From JASLDZ01 sp038226305 (lineage in GTDB: Bacteria; Pseudomonadota; Alphaproteobacteria; Caulobacterales; Caulobacteraceae), in NCBI GenBank assembly GCA_038226305.1, contig JBBRQN010000004.1, positions 62,001 to 126,000 on the forward strand: DNA of 64,000 bases, in the 5' to 3' direction. Under the pieces are notes generated by a model. It was not told the origin of the DNA. It saw only the letters and a list, made by a program, of their open reading frames with translations, and ran no database searches. The position numbers were made by a program, and so were the translations under genes. This document shows, piece after piece, positions 17,095 through 26,165 of the stretch. The first letter of the stretch is position 1. The number at the start of each line of letters is the position of its first letter.

Positions 17095-17123
17095 CCCCGC
17101 TCCACGCCGGAGCGGGGTTTTTT
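17095..17123 (+). terminator. Attenuator terminator before ilvD
   Basis: A 9-bp G+C stem (CCCCGCTCC / GGAGCGGGG) with a 5-base ACGCC loop is followed by six T residues, 54 bases before ilvD. A small hairpin GGTCT-TTTC-AGACC (17083-17096) overlaps its base. Its position in front of an operon and the alternative pairing of its 5' arm make it a conditional terminator, not the end of the AraC message alone. Confidence 0.85.
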
Positions 17124-17177
17124 ATTCCCTTCGCAACTGCCTTCAGCTCATCCCTTCTCCTGTCCGAGCTAAACCCA

Positions 17178-18926
17178 GTGCCTGACGACCAGCCCAATCC
17201 GACGTCGTCTCCCGTCGGACCCAAGCGCAGCGATGCCGTGACGGCGGGTCCGGCTCGCGCGGCTGCGCGCTCTTATCTGCGCGCTACCGGCATGAACGAT
17301 GCGGACTTCCAGAAGCCGATGATCGCGGTGGTCAACTCGTGGTCGACGGTCACGCCCTGCAACATGCACCTCGACACGCTGGCCGGGCCGGTGCGCGACG
17401 GTATCCGCGCGGCGGGCGGCGTGCCGATCGACTTCAACACCATCGTGGTGAGCGACGGTGTCTCTATGGGCACCCCGGGGATGCGCGCCTCGCTCGTCTC
17501 CCGCGAGGTGATCGCCGACTCCATCGAGCTCGCCGTGCAGGGCCACACGCTGGACGGCGTGGTGGTGATCGTCGGCTGCGACAAGACCATCCCGGCCGCC
17601 GCCATGGCCCTGGCGCGCATGAACGTGCCCGGCCTCGTGTTCTACGGCGGCAGCATCATGCCCGGCCGGGTGGGCAACACCGACATCTCGATCCAGCAGG
17701 TGTTCGAAGCGATCGGTGCCCACGGCGCCGGCGAGATGACCGACGAGGAACTGACCACGGTCGAGAAGGCCGCCTGCCCGGGTGCCGGGGCCTGTGGCGG
17801 CCAGTTCACCGCCAACACCATGGCCCTGGCGCTCACTGTCATGGGCCTCTCGCCGATGGGTGCGAACGACGTGCCGGCCGTACATCCCAACAAGAAGGCC
17901 GAGGGCGAACGCTGTGGGCGGCTGGTCATGGATCTGGTCCGCCAGGGCCGCGGCCCGCGCGAGTTCATCACCTATGCCAGCATCAACAACGCCGCGGTCG
18001 CCGTGTCCGCCAGCGGCGGTTCCACCAACGCCGTGCTCCACCTGATGGCCATCGCGGCCGAGGCCGAGCTGACCTTCCCGCTGGACGCCTTCCACGAGGC
18101 CTGCCGCACCACGCCGGTGATCGCCGACCTGCAGCCCGGCGGCCGCTATCTGGCCCACGACATGTTCATGGCGGGTGGTGCTCGGCTGATGACGCAGCGC
18201 CTGATGCAGGCCGGTCGCATCCACGACGCCCCCACCGTCTCCGGCCGCAGCCTGTTCGAGGAGGCCGCCGAGGCCGTCGAGACCCCCGGCCAGCCGGTGA
18301 TCCACGCGTTCGATGCCCCGGTCGTGTCGCGCGGCGGCTTCGGCATCCTTTACGGCACGCTGGCGCCCGAGGGCTGCGTGGTGAAGCTGTCAGGCCACGA
18401 GAAGACCCGCTTCGAGGGCCCGGCCTGTGTGTTCGACTCCGAGGAGGACTGCTTCCAGGCCGTCCAGTCGGGTGCGATCCGCAACGGCGACGTGGTCGTG
18501 ATCCGTTACGAGGGCCCCAAGGGCGGTCCCGGCATGCGCGAGATGCTGGCCGTCACCGCCGCCCTGAAAGGCCGGGGCCTGAACGACGTGGCCCTGCTCA
18601 CGGACGGTCGCTTCTCCGGCGCCAGCCACGGCTTCGTTATCGGCCATGTCGCGCCGGAAGCGGCGGTCGGCGGCCCCATCGCCCTCGTCCGCGACGGCGA
18701 CATCGTCACCATCGACACCACCGAGCGCCGCATCGACGTGGCGATCGACTTTGACGCCCGCCGTCAGGGCTGGACCAGCCGCGCCAAGCCCGCCCCCCGC
18801 GGCGCGCTGGAAAAATACGCCCGCCTCGTCTCCTCCGCCTCCATCGGCGCGATCACCACCGGCGCGCCTGCCGCAACCGCCTCGGCGAGCGTCTCCGCCC
18901 GCCCGCACACCTCCGAGAAAGCCTGA
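17178..18926 (+). CDS. ilvD: Dihydroxy-acid dehydratase
   Basis: A 582-residue Fe-S dehydratase that converts 2,3-dihydroxy-isovalerate and -methylvalerate to the 2-oxo acids. Cluster cysteines lie in TPCNMHLD, GCDKTIP and CPGAGACGG; MPGRVGNTDIS and GPKGGPGMREML are further signatures. GTG 17178 is used with no clear Shine-Dalgarno sequence, although it is the first operon gene after the attenuator. The C-terminus carries a low-complexity Ala/Ser tail (PAATASASVSARPH). Gene order is unusual in placing ilvD first, directly followed by ilvC after 2 bases. Confidence 0.97.
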   Translation: MPDDQPNPTSSPVGPKRSDAVTAGPARAAARSYLRATGMNDADFQKPMIAVVNSWSTVTPCNMHLDTLAGPVRDGIRAAGGVPIDFNTIVVSDGVSMGTPGMRASLVSREVIADSIELAVQGHTLDGVVVIVGCDKTIPAAAMALARMNVPGLVFYGGSIMPGRVGNTDISIQQVFEAIGAHGAGEMTDEELTTVEKAACPGAGACGGQFTANTMALALTVMGLSPMGANDVPAVHPNKKAEGERCGRLVMDLVRQGRGPREFITYASINNAAVAVSASGGSTNAVLHLMAIAAEAELTFPLDAFHEACRTTPVIADLQPGGRYLAHDMFMAGGARLMTQRLMQAGRIHDAPTVSGRSLFEEAAEAVETPGQPVIHAFDAPVVSRGGFGILYGTLAPEGCVVKLSGHEKTRFEGPACVFDSEEDCFQAVQSGAIRNGDVVVIRYEGPKGGPGMREMLAVTAALKGRGLNDVALLTDGRFSGASHGFVIGHVAPEAAVGGPIALVRDGDIVTIDTTERRIDVAIDFDARRQGWTSRAKPAPRGALEKYARLVSSASIGAITTGAPAATASASVSARPHTSEKA

Positions 18927-18928
18927 CC

Positions 18929-19951
18929 GTGCCCATTCGCATCTACACCAACGACGACGTGACCATCGACGGCTTGGCAGGCGAGCGCGTGGCCGTGATC
19001 GGCTACGGCAGCCAGGGCCGCGCCCATGCGCAGAACCTGAAGGACTCCGGCGTCGACGTGGTCGTGGGCGTTCGCGCCGGGGGCCGCGGCGCCCGCATGG
19101 CGGCGGAAGACGGCTTGCCCACCGCCGAGATCGCCGACGCGGTGAAGAGCGCGACCTTCATCGCGATCCTGACGCCCGACATGAGCCACCACGACATCTA
19201 CAAGAACGAGATCGCGCCCAACGCCAAGCCGGGTGCGGCGCTGATGTTCGCCCACGGCTTCTCGATCCACTACGGCCGGGTGCAGCCCCGGGCGGACATG
19301 GATGTGATCCTGATCGCGCCCAAAGGCCCCGGTGACCTCGTGCGCCGCGAATACGCCCGTGGCCGCGGCGTGCCCTGCCTGTTCGCCACCTTCCAGGACA
19401 AGTCGGGCAAGGCCCGCGACCGGGCGCTGGCCTACGCCCGCGGCATCGGCGGCACCGTCGGCGGCGCCCTGGAGACCACCTTCCAGGAGGAGACCGAGAC
19501 CGACCTCTTCGGTGAACAGGCCGTGCTGTGCGGCGGCGCCTCCGAACTGGTGAAGGCCGGCTTCGAGACCTTGGTGGAGGCCGGTTACCAGCCCGAGATC
19601 GCCTACTTCGAGTGCCTGCACGAGCTGAAGCTGATCGTGGACCTGATGTACGAGGGCGGCATCGCCAAGATGCGCCACTTCATCAGCGAGACCGCCAAAT
19701 ACGGCGACGTGGTTTCCGGCCCCCGCGTCATCAACGGCGAGACGCGCGCGCGGATGAAGGAGGTGCTGACCGACATCCAGTCGGGTGCCTTCGCCCGTGA
19801 CTGGATCCTCGAGAACCAGGCCGGCCTGCCGCGCTACTCGGCGCTGCTGCGGCAGGGAGCCGAGCACCCGATCGAGCAGGTGGGTGCCACCCTGCGCGCC
19901 CGCATGAGCTGGCTCGACGCTCAGCCCCAAGCCAACACGACCCCTCAGTAG
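18929..19951 (+). CDS. ilvC: Ketol-acid reductoisomerase, class I
   Basis: A 340-residue NAD(P)H-dependent enzyme that rearranges and reduces acetolactate and acetohydroxybutyrate. The Rossmann motif VIGYGSQGRAHAQNL (33-47) and the cofactor loop VGVRAGGRG are visible. Metal-site residues lie in EAGYQPEIAYFECLHELKLIVD and IAKMRHFISETAKYGD. Length is typical of the short class I form. GTG 18929 starts two bases after the ilvD stop, which implies coupled translation. Confidence 0.97.
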   Translation: MPIRIYTNDDVTIDGLAGERVAVIGYGSQGRAHAQNLKDSGVDVVVGVRAGGRGARMAAEDGLPTAEIADAVKSATFIAILTPDMSHHDIYKNEIAPNAKPGAALMFAHGFSIHYGRVQPRADMDVILIAPKGPGDLVRREYARGRGVPCLFATFQDKSGKARDRALAYARGIGGTVGGALETTFQEETETDLFGEQAVLCGGASELVKAGFETLVEAGYQPEIAYFECLHELKLIVDLMYEGGIAKMRHFISETAKYGDVVSGPRVINGETRARMKEVLTDIQSGAFARDWILENQAGLPRYSALLRQGAEHPIEQVGATLRARMSWLDAQPQANTTPQ

Positions 19952-19977
19952 CCTCAAGAGACCTTCAGCAAACCGCC

Positions 19978-21678
19978 ATGTCCGCCTCTGCCGCAGCCTT
20001 CGCCATCGAGCCCGCCGTCCGCACCACGGGCGCGCGGCTGCTCGTAGAGGCGCTGGAGCGTGCGGGGGCGACGACGATCTTCGGCTATCCCGGCGGCGCG
20101 ATCATGCCGGTGTATGACGCCCTGGTCGGCGCCAAGCTGAAGCACATCCTGGTGCGTCACGAGCAGGCCGCCGCCTTCGCCGCCGATGCCTGGGGCCGCG
20201 CCACCGGCGAGCCCGGGGTGTGCCTGGCCACCAGCGGGCCGGGCGCCACCAACCTCGTGACCGGGCTGGCCAACGCGTTCCTTGACAGCGTGCCGGTGGT
20301 GGCGATCACCGGGCAGGTGGGCACCGCCGTCATGGGCACCGACGCCTTTCAGGAGGTGGACATCATCGGCATGACCCTGCCGATCGTGAAGCACAGCTGG
20401 CTGATCCGCGACGCCGCCGACATCCCCGCCGTGGTCGCCGAGGCCTTCCGCGTCGCCAAGGAAGGCCGCCCCGGCCCCGTCCTGATCGACCTGCCGAAGG
20501 ACATCGCGGCAGGCTTCATCGACATGCCCGCCGAAGCGACCCGCGCTCCGGCCGACATCGTGCGCTTCGATCCGGCCGCCCTCTCCCCCGCCGAGCGCGC
20601 CATCCGGGCGGCGAAGAAACCCTTGCTTTACGTGGGCGGCGGCGTCGCCATCGCCGACGCGGTGGAGGCCCTGCGCGGCTTTGCGACCCGCACCGGCATT
20701 CCGGCTGTGGCCACGTTGAAGGGCCTCGGCGGCCTGCCGACAGACCATCCGCAGCACCTCGGCATGCTGGGGATGCACGGGTCGCAGGCGGCGAACGCGG
20801 CGGTGCAGGAGAGCGATCTCCTCATCGTCTGCGGTGCCCGCTTCGACGACCGGGCCACAGGCAAGCTTGCGTCGTTCGCCCCGCACGCCCGGGTGATCCA
20901 CTTCGACGCCGACGTGGCCGAGATCGGCAAGCTGCGCACCGCCGACGTGGCGATCACCGGCGACTTGGCCCGCACGCTCTCCACCCTCGATCCCGGGCCC
21001 CTGGAGATCGGCGACTGGATCGCGAACACGCAGGCCTCCAAGGCCGATACGGCCTGGCGCTACGATGCGCCGGGGGAGGGGGTCTATGCCCCCGCCCTCC
21101 TCAAGGCTCTGAGCGAGCAGGCGGGCGACCGTTTCGTGGCGGCCTGCGACGTGGGCCAGCACCAGATGTGGGCGGCGCAGCACTGCCGCTTCTCCCGTCC
21201 GCAGGCCCATCTGACGTCCGCAGGGCTGGGCGCGATGGGCTACGGCCTGCCCGCCGGGATCGGCGCGAAGCTGGCCCGGCCCCAGGACACCGTCGTGGTG
21301 ATCGCCGGCGACGGCGGGTTCATGATGAACATCCAGGAGCTGGCGACCATCCGCCGCTACAAGATCCCGGTGAAGATCGTGCTGATCGACAACAGTTCGC
21401 TCGGCCTCGTGCGTCAGTGGCAGGAGCTGTTCTACTCGGAGAACTATTCCGAGGTGGACCTCTCCGACAATCCGGACTTCGTGAAGGTGGCCGAGAGCTT
21501 CGGCGTCGATGCCTTCCGGGTCGATCATCGCGATCAGGTAGAGGCGGGCATCACCCGCCTGCTCGATGCGCCGGGGGCCATGCTCATGCATGTGGTCATC
21601 GACGCCAAGTCCAACGTCTGGCCGCTGGTCGCGCCGGGCAAATCCAATTCCGAGATGATGATGGAGGACGTGGGATGA
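19978..21678 (+). CDS. ilvB: Acetolactate synthase, large subunit
   Basis: A 566-residue thiamine-diphosphate enzyme that condenses pyruvate with pyruvate or 2-oxobutyrate. The catalytic Glu62 is in LVRHEQAAAFAADAWGR, and the TPP/Mg motif GDGGFMMNIQELATI lies in the C-terminal third. FGYPGGAIMPVYDAL near residue 35 is a family mark. It follows ilvC after 26 bases. Its last codons overlap the small subunit in ATGA, giving the expected coupled synthesis of the two subunits. Confidence 0.97.
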   Translation: MSASAAAFAIEPAVRTTGARLLVEALERAGATTIFGYPGGAIMPVYDALVGAKLKHILVRHEQAAAFAADAWGRATGEPGVCLATSGPGATNLVTGLANAFLDSVPVVAITGQVGTAVMGTDAFQEVDIIGMTLPIVKHSWLIRDAADIPAVVAEAFRVAKEGRPGPVLIDLPKDIAAGFIDMPAEATRAPADIVRFDPAALSPAERAIRAAKKPLLYVGGGVAIADAVEALRGFATRTGIPAVATLKGLGGLPTDHPQHLGMLGMHGSQAANAAVQESDLLIVCGARFDDRATGKLASFAPHARVIHFDADVAEIGKLRTADVAITGDLARTLSTLDPGPLEIGDWIANTQASKADTAWRYDAPGEGVYAPALLKALSEQAGDRFVAACDVGQHQMWAAQHCRFSRPQAHLTSAGLGAMGYGLPAGIGAKLARPQDTVVVIAGDGGFMMNIQELATIRRYKIPVKIVLIDNSSLGLVRQWQELFYSENYSEVDLSDNPDFVKVAESFGVDAFRVDHRDQVEAGITRLLDAPGAMLMHVVIDAKSNVWPLVAPGKSNSEMMMEDVG

Positions 21679-21938
21679 CCACGATCACCTGCGAGATCGA
21701 CCGGGCCGAAGGCTCGCTTCCCCGCCTGATCGGCCTGATCGAGCGCCGGGGCTTCGCCATCGACGCCATGGAGCTTGGGGCCGAGGGCAACGGCTCGCGC
21801 CGGGTTTCCGTCGCGGTGCGGGGGTTGGGTGCGGAGCGTTGCACGGATGTGCTGGGTCGCCAGATCGACCGGTTGATCGGCGTGCGCCGCCTCAGCGCCG
21901 ACGTGGTCGCCTATCGGGAGCCGGTGCCGTGCGCGTAG
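21675..21938 (+). CDS. ilvN: Acetolactate synthase, small regulatory subunit (short, IlvM-like)
   Basis: An 87-residue protein made of a single ACT-type domain: EIDRAEGSLPRLIGLIERRGFAID is the standard opening. It binds the large subunit and usually confers valine feedback. The length resembles E. coli IlvM (87 residues), not IlvH of about 160, so the C-terminal domain is absent and regulation may be reduced. ATG 21675 overlaps the large-subunit stop, and its own end overlaps leuA by 10 bases. Confidence 0.9.
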   Translation: MTTITCEIDRAEGSLPRLIGLIERRGFAIDAMELGAEGNGSRRVSVAVRGLGAERCTDVLGRQIDRLIGVRRLSADVVAYREPVPCA

Positions 21939-23164
21939 CCCCAGAACCGGCGGTAGGCGGCTCGGCCGACCCCGTCGCAGACCGCGTCGTCATCTTCGAC
22001 ACCACCCTGCGCGACGGCGAGCAGGCGCCCGGCTTCAGCATGGATGTCTCCGCCAAGCTCGAAGTGGCCCACGCCCTCGCCGCCCTGGGGGTGGACGTGA
22101 TGGAGGCCGGGTTCGCCGCCGCCTCTCCGGGCGACGAAGCCTCGATCCGCCGCATCGCCTTCGAGGTCGAAGGGCCGGTGATCTGCAGCCTGTCGCGCGC
22201 CAACGACGCGGACGTCGCTGCCTCGGGCCGGGCTCTGGCCGGGGCGCCGCGCACCCGCATCCACACCTTCATCGCCACGAGCGCGATCCACCGCGAGCAC
22301 AAGCTGAAGATGAGCCGGGAGGAGGTGAAGGACGCCGCCATCCGCGCCGTTCAGCACGCCCGCACCTTCACCGACGACGTGGAGTTCTCGTGCGAGGACG
22401 CCATCCGCACGGAGCCCGACTTTCTCGCCGAGGTGATGCAGGCGGCCTTCGACGCGGGTGCCACCACCCTGAATGCGCCTGACACCGTGGGCTACATCAC
22501 GCCCTGGGAGATCCACCGCATCTTCACCGACCTGATCAAGGCGGTGGACCGGCCGGGGGCGATCTTCAGCACGCACTGCCACGACGACCTCGGCATGGCG
22601 GTCGCCAACTCCCTGGCCGCCGTCAGCGCCGGGGCCCGGCAGGTGGAGGGCGCCCTCAACGGCATCGGCGAGCGGGCGGGCAACTGCGCGATCGAGGAGG
22701 TGGTGATGGCCCTTCGCACTCGCGCCGACCTCTACGGCGTGACCACCGGCGTCAACGCGCAGCGCCTGCTCGAGGCCAGTCGCACCCTCTGCCGCGTCAC
22801 CGGCGAGCCCATCGCCCGCAACAAGGCGATCGTCGGCCGCAATGCCTTCGCCCACGAGGCGGGCATCCACCAGCACGGCATGATGATGGACTCGCGCACC
22901 TACGAAATCATGCGCCCGCAGGACGTGGGCTTCGCCGGCCACGACATGGTTCTCGGCAAGCACTCCGGGAAACACGCCTTCGCCGAGCGGGCCGAGCGGT
23001 TGGGCTTTCCCCTGCGCGGCAATCAGCTCGCCATCGCCTTTGCCGCCTTCAAGGTGCGGGCCGACGAGATCGGCACGCTGGACGATGCGGCCATGATCGC
23101 CCTCCTCAGCCCGCTCTGCGCACCCGAAGCCGCCCCAGTGATGGAATGGGAGATCGCGTCGTGA
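21929..23164 (+). CDS. leuA: 2-Isopropylmalate synthase without the C-terminal regulatory domain
   Basis: A 411-residue LeuA-type condensing enzyme (2-oxoisovalerate plus acetyl-CoA). The TIM-barrel motifs are present: FDTTLRDGEQAPG, STHCHDDLGMAVANSLAA and NGIGERAGN, then the lid region GNAFAHEAGIHQHGM-like and LGKHSGKHAF. The chain ends at the helical subdomain (FKVRADEIGTLDDAAMIALL) after which the leucine-binding LeuA_dimer domain of full-length enzymes (E. coli LeuA, 523 residues) is missing. ilvE begins at its stop (GTGA), so nothing was left out. Citramalate or homocitrate synthase are weaker alternatives; its place among leuCDB favours LeuA. GTG 21929 is used. Confidence 0.88.
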   Translation: MRVAPEPAVGGSADPVADRVVIFDTTLRDGEQAPGFSMDVSAKLEVAHALAALGVDVMEAGFAAASPGDEASIRRIAFEVEGPVICSLSRANDADVAASGRALAGAPRTRIHTFIATSAIHREHKLKMSREEVKDAAIRAVQHARTFTDDVEFSCEDAIRTEPDFLAEVMQAAFDAGATTLNAPDTVGYITPWEIHRIFTDLIKAVDRPGAIFSTHCHDDLGMAVANSLAAVSAGARQVEGALNGIGERAGNCAIEEVVMALRTRADLYGVTTGVNAQRLLEASRTLCRVTGEPIARNKAIVGRNAFAHEAGIHQHGMMMDSRTYEIMRPQDVGFAGHDMVLGKHSGKHAFAERAERLGFPLRGNQLAIAFAAFKVRADEIGTLDDAAMIALLSPLCAPEAAPVMEWEIAS

Positions 23165-24147
23165 AGCTGGCCGACCACATCTGGGTCAACGGCGAGATGA
23201 CGCCGTGGGCCGATGCGCGCATCCACGTGATGAGCCACGCCCTGCACTACGGCACCTCCATGTTCGAGGGCGTGCGGGTCTACGAGACCCCGGACGGCCC
23301 GATGGGCTTTCGCCTGACGGACCACATCAACCGGCTGTTCGACTCCTGCCGCATGTACGGCTTCCAGCCGCCGTTCACGCCGGAGACCCTGGTCGAGGCT
23401 TGCAAGGCGGCGGTGCGGGTCAACGGCCTGACCAGCGCCTATATCCGCCCCATCGCCTTCCTGGGCGAGTGCGGCATGGGCGTGACGCCGGCGCCTGAGC
23501 GCACCAAGGTGGACGTGGCGATCTCCGCCTTCCCCTGGGGCGCCTATCTCGGCGAAGAGGGGCTGACCAAGGGCGTGGACGTGTGCATCTCGTCCTGGGC
23601 CCGCTATGCGCCGAACACCGTGCCGACGGGCGCCAAGGCGGGGGGCAACTACCTCTCCGGCTACCTCATCGGCCGCGAGGCCCAGCGCAACGGCTATGCC
23701 GAGGGCATCGCGCTCGGCGTGGACGGACGGCTCTCGGAAGGGGCGGGCGAGAACCTCTTCATCGTGAAGGACGGGCGGATCATCACCCCGCCCGCCGCCG
23801 CCTCGATCCTGGTGGGCATCACCCGCGACACCGTGTTCAAGCTCTGCGCCGACGCAGGCATCGCCATCGAGGAGCAGATCCTGCCCCGGGAGATGCTCTA
23901 CGTGGCCGACGAGGTGTTCTTCTCCGGCACCGCGGCGGAGATCACCCCTGTGCGATCCATCGACGGCATCGCCACCCGCTGCAACGGCCCCGGTCCCGTC
24001 ACCAAGCGGCTGCAGGCCATGTTCAATGGCCTGTTCTCGGGCCACACGACCGATACCCGGGGCTGGCTGGAACCCATCGCCGCCGCCACGCCCTCAACGC
24101 CCGGGAAGGAGCCCGCCCATGCGCGCGAACCGGCGCTCGCCGTATAG
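23161..24147 (+). CDS. ilvE: Branched-chain amino acid aminotransferase
   Basis: A 328-residue class IV PLP aminotransferase that makes valine, leucine and isoleucine from the 2-oxo acids with glutamate. PLP lysine is K159 (TGAKAGGNYL). HALHYGTSMFEGVRVYET, ALGVDGRLSEGAGENLF and EVFFSGTAAEITPV are the class signatures. GTG 23161 overlaps the leuA stop in GTGA. Inclusion in the operon puts the last step for all three amino acids under the same control. Its 3' end overlaps leuC by 29 bases. Confidence 0.95.
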   Translation: MKLADHIWVNGEMTPWADARIHVMSHALHYGTSMFEGVRVYETPDGPMGFRLTDHINRLFDSCRMYGFQPPFTPETLVEACKAAVRVNGLTSAYIRPIAFLGECGMGVTPAPERTKVDVAISAFPWGAYLGEEGLTKGVDVCISSWARYAPNTVPTGAKAGGNYLSGYLIGREAQRNGYAEGIALGVDGRLSEGAGENLFIVKDGRIITPPAAASILVGITRDTVFKLCADAGIAIEEQILPREMLYVADEVFFSGTAAEITPVRSIDGIATRCNGPGPVTKRLQAMFNGLFSGHTTDTRGWLEPIAAATPSTPGKEPAHAREPALAV

Positions 24148-25594
24148 CCCGAAGACGGTCGGCTCGGCCGAGCCTGAGATCGCCCCGCGCTCCCTGTTCG
24201 ACAAGGTGTGGGACGCCCACGTGGTCGAGCCCGAGACCGAGGATCGCCCGGCCCTGCTCTACATCGACCTGCACCTCGTGCACGAGGTGACGAGCCCGCA
24301 GGCGTTCAGCGAGCTCGATGCCCGGGGCATCAAGGTGCGTCGCCCGGACAAGACCTTCGCCACCCTGGATCACTCGACCCCCACCCTGCCGCCGGGCGCT
24401 GACGGGGAACGCCCCTATGTCACCGATCAGGCCAAGACCCAGGTCGACACGCTGCGGATCAACACCGCCGCCCACGGCATCGAACTGGCTGACTGGGGCA
24501 GCGAGGCCCGGGGTGTGGTGCATGTCACCGGGCCGGAGCAGGGCCTCACCCGCCCTGGCATGACCGTGGTCTGCGGCGACAGCCACACCTCCACCCACGG
24601 GGCCTTCGGGGCGCTGGCGTTCGGCATCGGCACCACCGAGGTCGGGCATGTGCTGGCCACCCAGTCGCTGTTGCAGCGCAAGCCCAAGTCGATGCGCGTG
24701 TGGATCGACGGCGGCCTCGCGCCCGGCGTCTTCGCCAAGGACCTGGCGCTCGCGGTGATCGCCCAGCTCGGCATCGGCGGCGCCACCGGCTACGTCATCG
24801 AATACGCCGGGCCTGCGGTGCGCTCCCTCTCGATGGAGGCGCGGATGACCCTCTGCAACATGAGCATCGAGTGCGGCGCCCGCGCCGGCATGATCGCGCC
24901 GGACGGGACCACCTTCGCTTGGCTGAAGGGCCGTCGCTTCATGCCGAAGGACGACGGCTTCAGAAACGCCTGCGAAGACTGGGCCGATCTCGCCACCGAA
25001 GAGGGGGCCGCGTTCGACCGTGAGGTGAAGCTCTACGCCACAGCCCTCACCCCCATGGCCACCTGGGGCACCACGCCCGACGCCGCCGCGCCCATCTGCG
25101 GCACGGCCCCCACGCCTGCGGATGAGAGCGAGGCCAAGGCGCAGCGCTACATGGGCATCGAGGCGGGACAGCCGATGATGGGCCAGCCTATCGACGTGGT
25201 CTTCGTCGGCTCCTGCACAAACGGGCGCCTGTCTGACCTGCGGGTCGCCGCGGCCGTGCTGCGCAATCGCAAGGTCGCTCCCGGCGTGCGCATGCTGGTG
25301 GTGCCGGGCTCCGAAGCCGTGCGGCGGCAGGCGGAGGAGGAGGGCTTGGACGAGATGTTCATCGCTGCCGGGGCCGAGTGGCGCCTGCCGGGGTGCAGCA
25401 TGTGCATCGCCATGAACGGCGACATGGTGGGGCCGGGCCAGCGCGCGGTGTCCACCTCGAACCGCAACTTCGAGGGCCGACAGGGGCCGGGCGCGCGCAC
25501 CATCCTCGCCAGCCCGGCCACGGCGGCGGCAGCGGCGGTGGCGGGGGTGCTCACCGATCCCCGCATCTATCTTGAGGCGGGCTATGTCGGCTGA
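24119..25594 (+). CDS. leuC: 3-Isopropylmalate dehydratase, large subunit
   Basis: A 491-residue aconitase-family subunit that carries the [4Fe-4S] cluster and isomerises 2- to 3-isopropylmalate with LeuD. CGDSHTSTHGAFGALAFGIGT and VFVGSCTNGR hold a conserved Ser/His region and a cluster cysteine, and LPGCSMCIAMN supplies the CxxC pair. It has about 25 extra N-terminal residues (MRANRRSPYSPKTVG). ATG 24119 is preceded by GGAAGGAG and lies inside the end of ilvE. It overlaps leuD by 11 bases. Confidence 0.96.
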   Translation: MRANRRSPYSPKTVGSAEPEIAPRSLFDKVWDAHVVEPETEDRPALLYIDLHLVHEVTSPQAFSELDARGIKVRRPDKTFATLDHSTPTLPPGADGERPYVTDQAKTQVDTLRINTAAHGIELADWGSEARGVVHVTGPEQGLTRPGMTVVCGDSHTSTHGAFGALAFGIGTTEVGHVLATQSLLQRKPKSMRVWIDGGLAPGVFAKDLALAVIAQLGIGGATGYVIEYAGPAVRSLSMEARMTLCNMSIECGARAGMIAPDGTTFAWLKGRRFMPKDDGFRNACEDWADLATEEGAAFDREVKLYATALTPMATWGTTPDAAAPICGTAPTPADESEAKAQRYMGIEAGQPMMGQPIDVVFVGSCTNGRLSDLRVAAAVLRNRKVAPGVRMLVVPGSEAVRRQAEEEGLDEMFIAAGAEWRLPGCSMCIAMNGDMVGPGQRAVSTSNRNFEGRQGPGARTILASPATAAAAAVAGVLTDPRIYLEAGYVG

Positions 25595-26165
25595 GCCCTT
25601 CGTCACCCTCACGTCGCGCACCGTGGTGCTGCCGGACGCCAACATCGACACCGACCAGATCATCCCCGCCCGCTTCCTCACCACGACGACCCGGGAGGGG
25701 CTGGGCAAGGTGGCGTTCCACGACTGGCGCTACGACGCGACCGGCGCGCAGAAGCCGGACGGCATCCTGAACACCATCGACGCCGCCTCGCACCGGGTGC
25801 TGGTGGGCGGCGAGAACTTCGGCTGCGGCTCCTCCCGCGAGCACGCGCCCTGGGCGATCCACGACTTCGGCTTTCGGGTGGTGATCTCCAGCCGCATCGC
25901 CGACATCTTCCGCTCCAACGCCCTGAAGAACGGCGTTTTGCCGGTGGTGGTCGATGCCGAGACCCACGCGCAGCTGATGGAGCAGCCCGGCCGCGAGATC
26001 ACCGTCGACCTCTCCACCTGCGAACTGCGCTTCGGCAACCACGTGACGAAGTTCGAGGTGGATCCCTTCGCCCGCGCCTGCCTGATCGAGGGAGTGGACA
26101 GCCTGGGCTACCTCCTCAACCGCACCGCCGCCGTGGAAGCTTTCGAAACGAGGACAGCCGCTTGA
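25584..26165 (+). CDS. leuD: 3-Isopropylmalate dehydratase, small subunit
   Basis: A 193-residue swivelling-domain partner of LeuC. Signatures: VVLPDANIDTDQIIPARFL near the N-terminus and GGENFGCGSSREHAPWA, which binds substrate, in the middle. ATG 25584 has GAGG 5 bases upstream and lies inside leuC; TTG 25572 is a less likely in-frame start. It overlaps leuB in TTGA. Confidence 0.96.
   Translation: MSAEPFVTLTSRTVVLPDANIDTDQIIPARFLTTTTREGLGKVAFHDWRYDATGAQKPDGILNTIDAASHRVLVGGENFGCGSSREHAPWAIHDFGFRVVISSRIADIFRSNALKNGVLPVVVDAETHAQLMEQPGREITVDLSTCELRFGNHVTKFEVDPFARACLIEGVDSLGYLLNRTAAVEAFETRTAA

Noticed and set aside
17083..17096. GGTCT-TTTC-AGACC hairpin as a separate terminator
   Set aside because: It has only five base pairs and shares bases with the strong stem at 17095; treated as part of the attenuator region.
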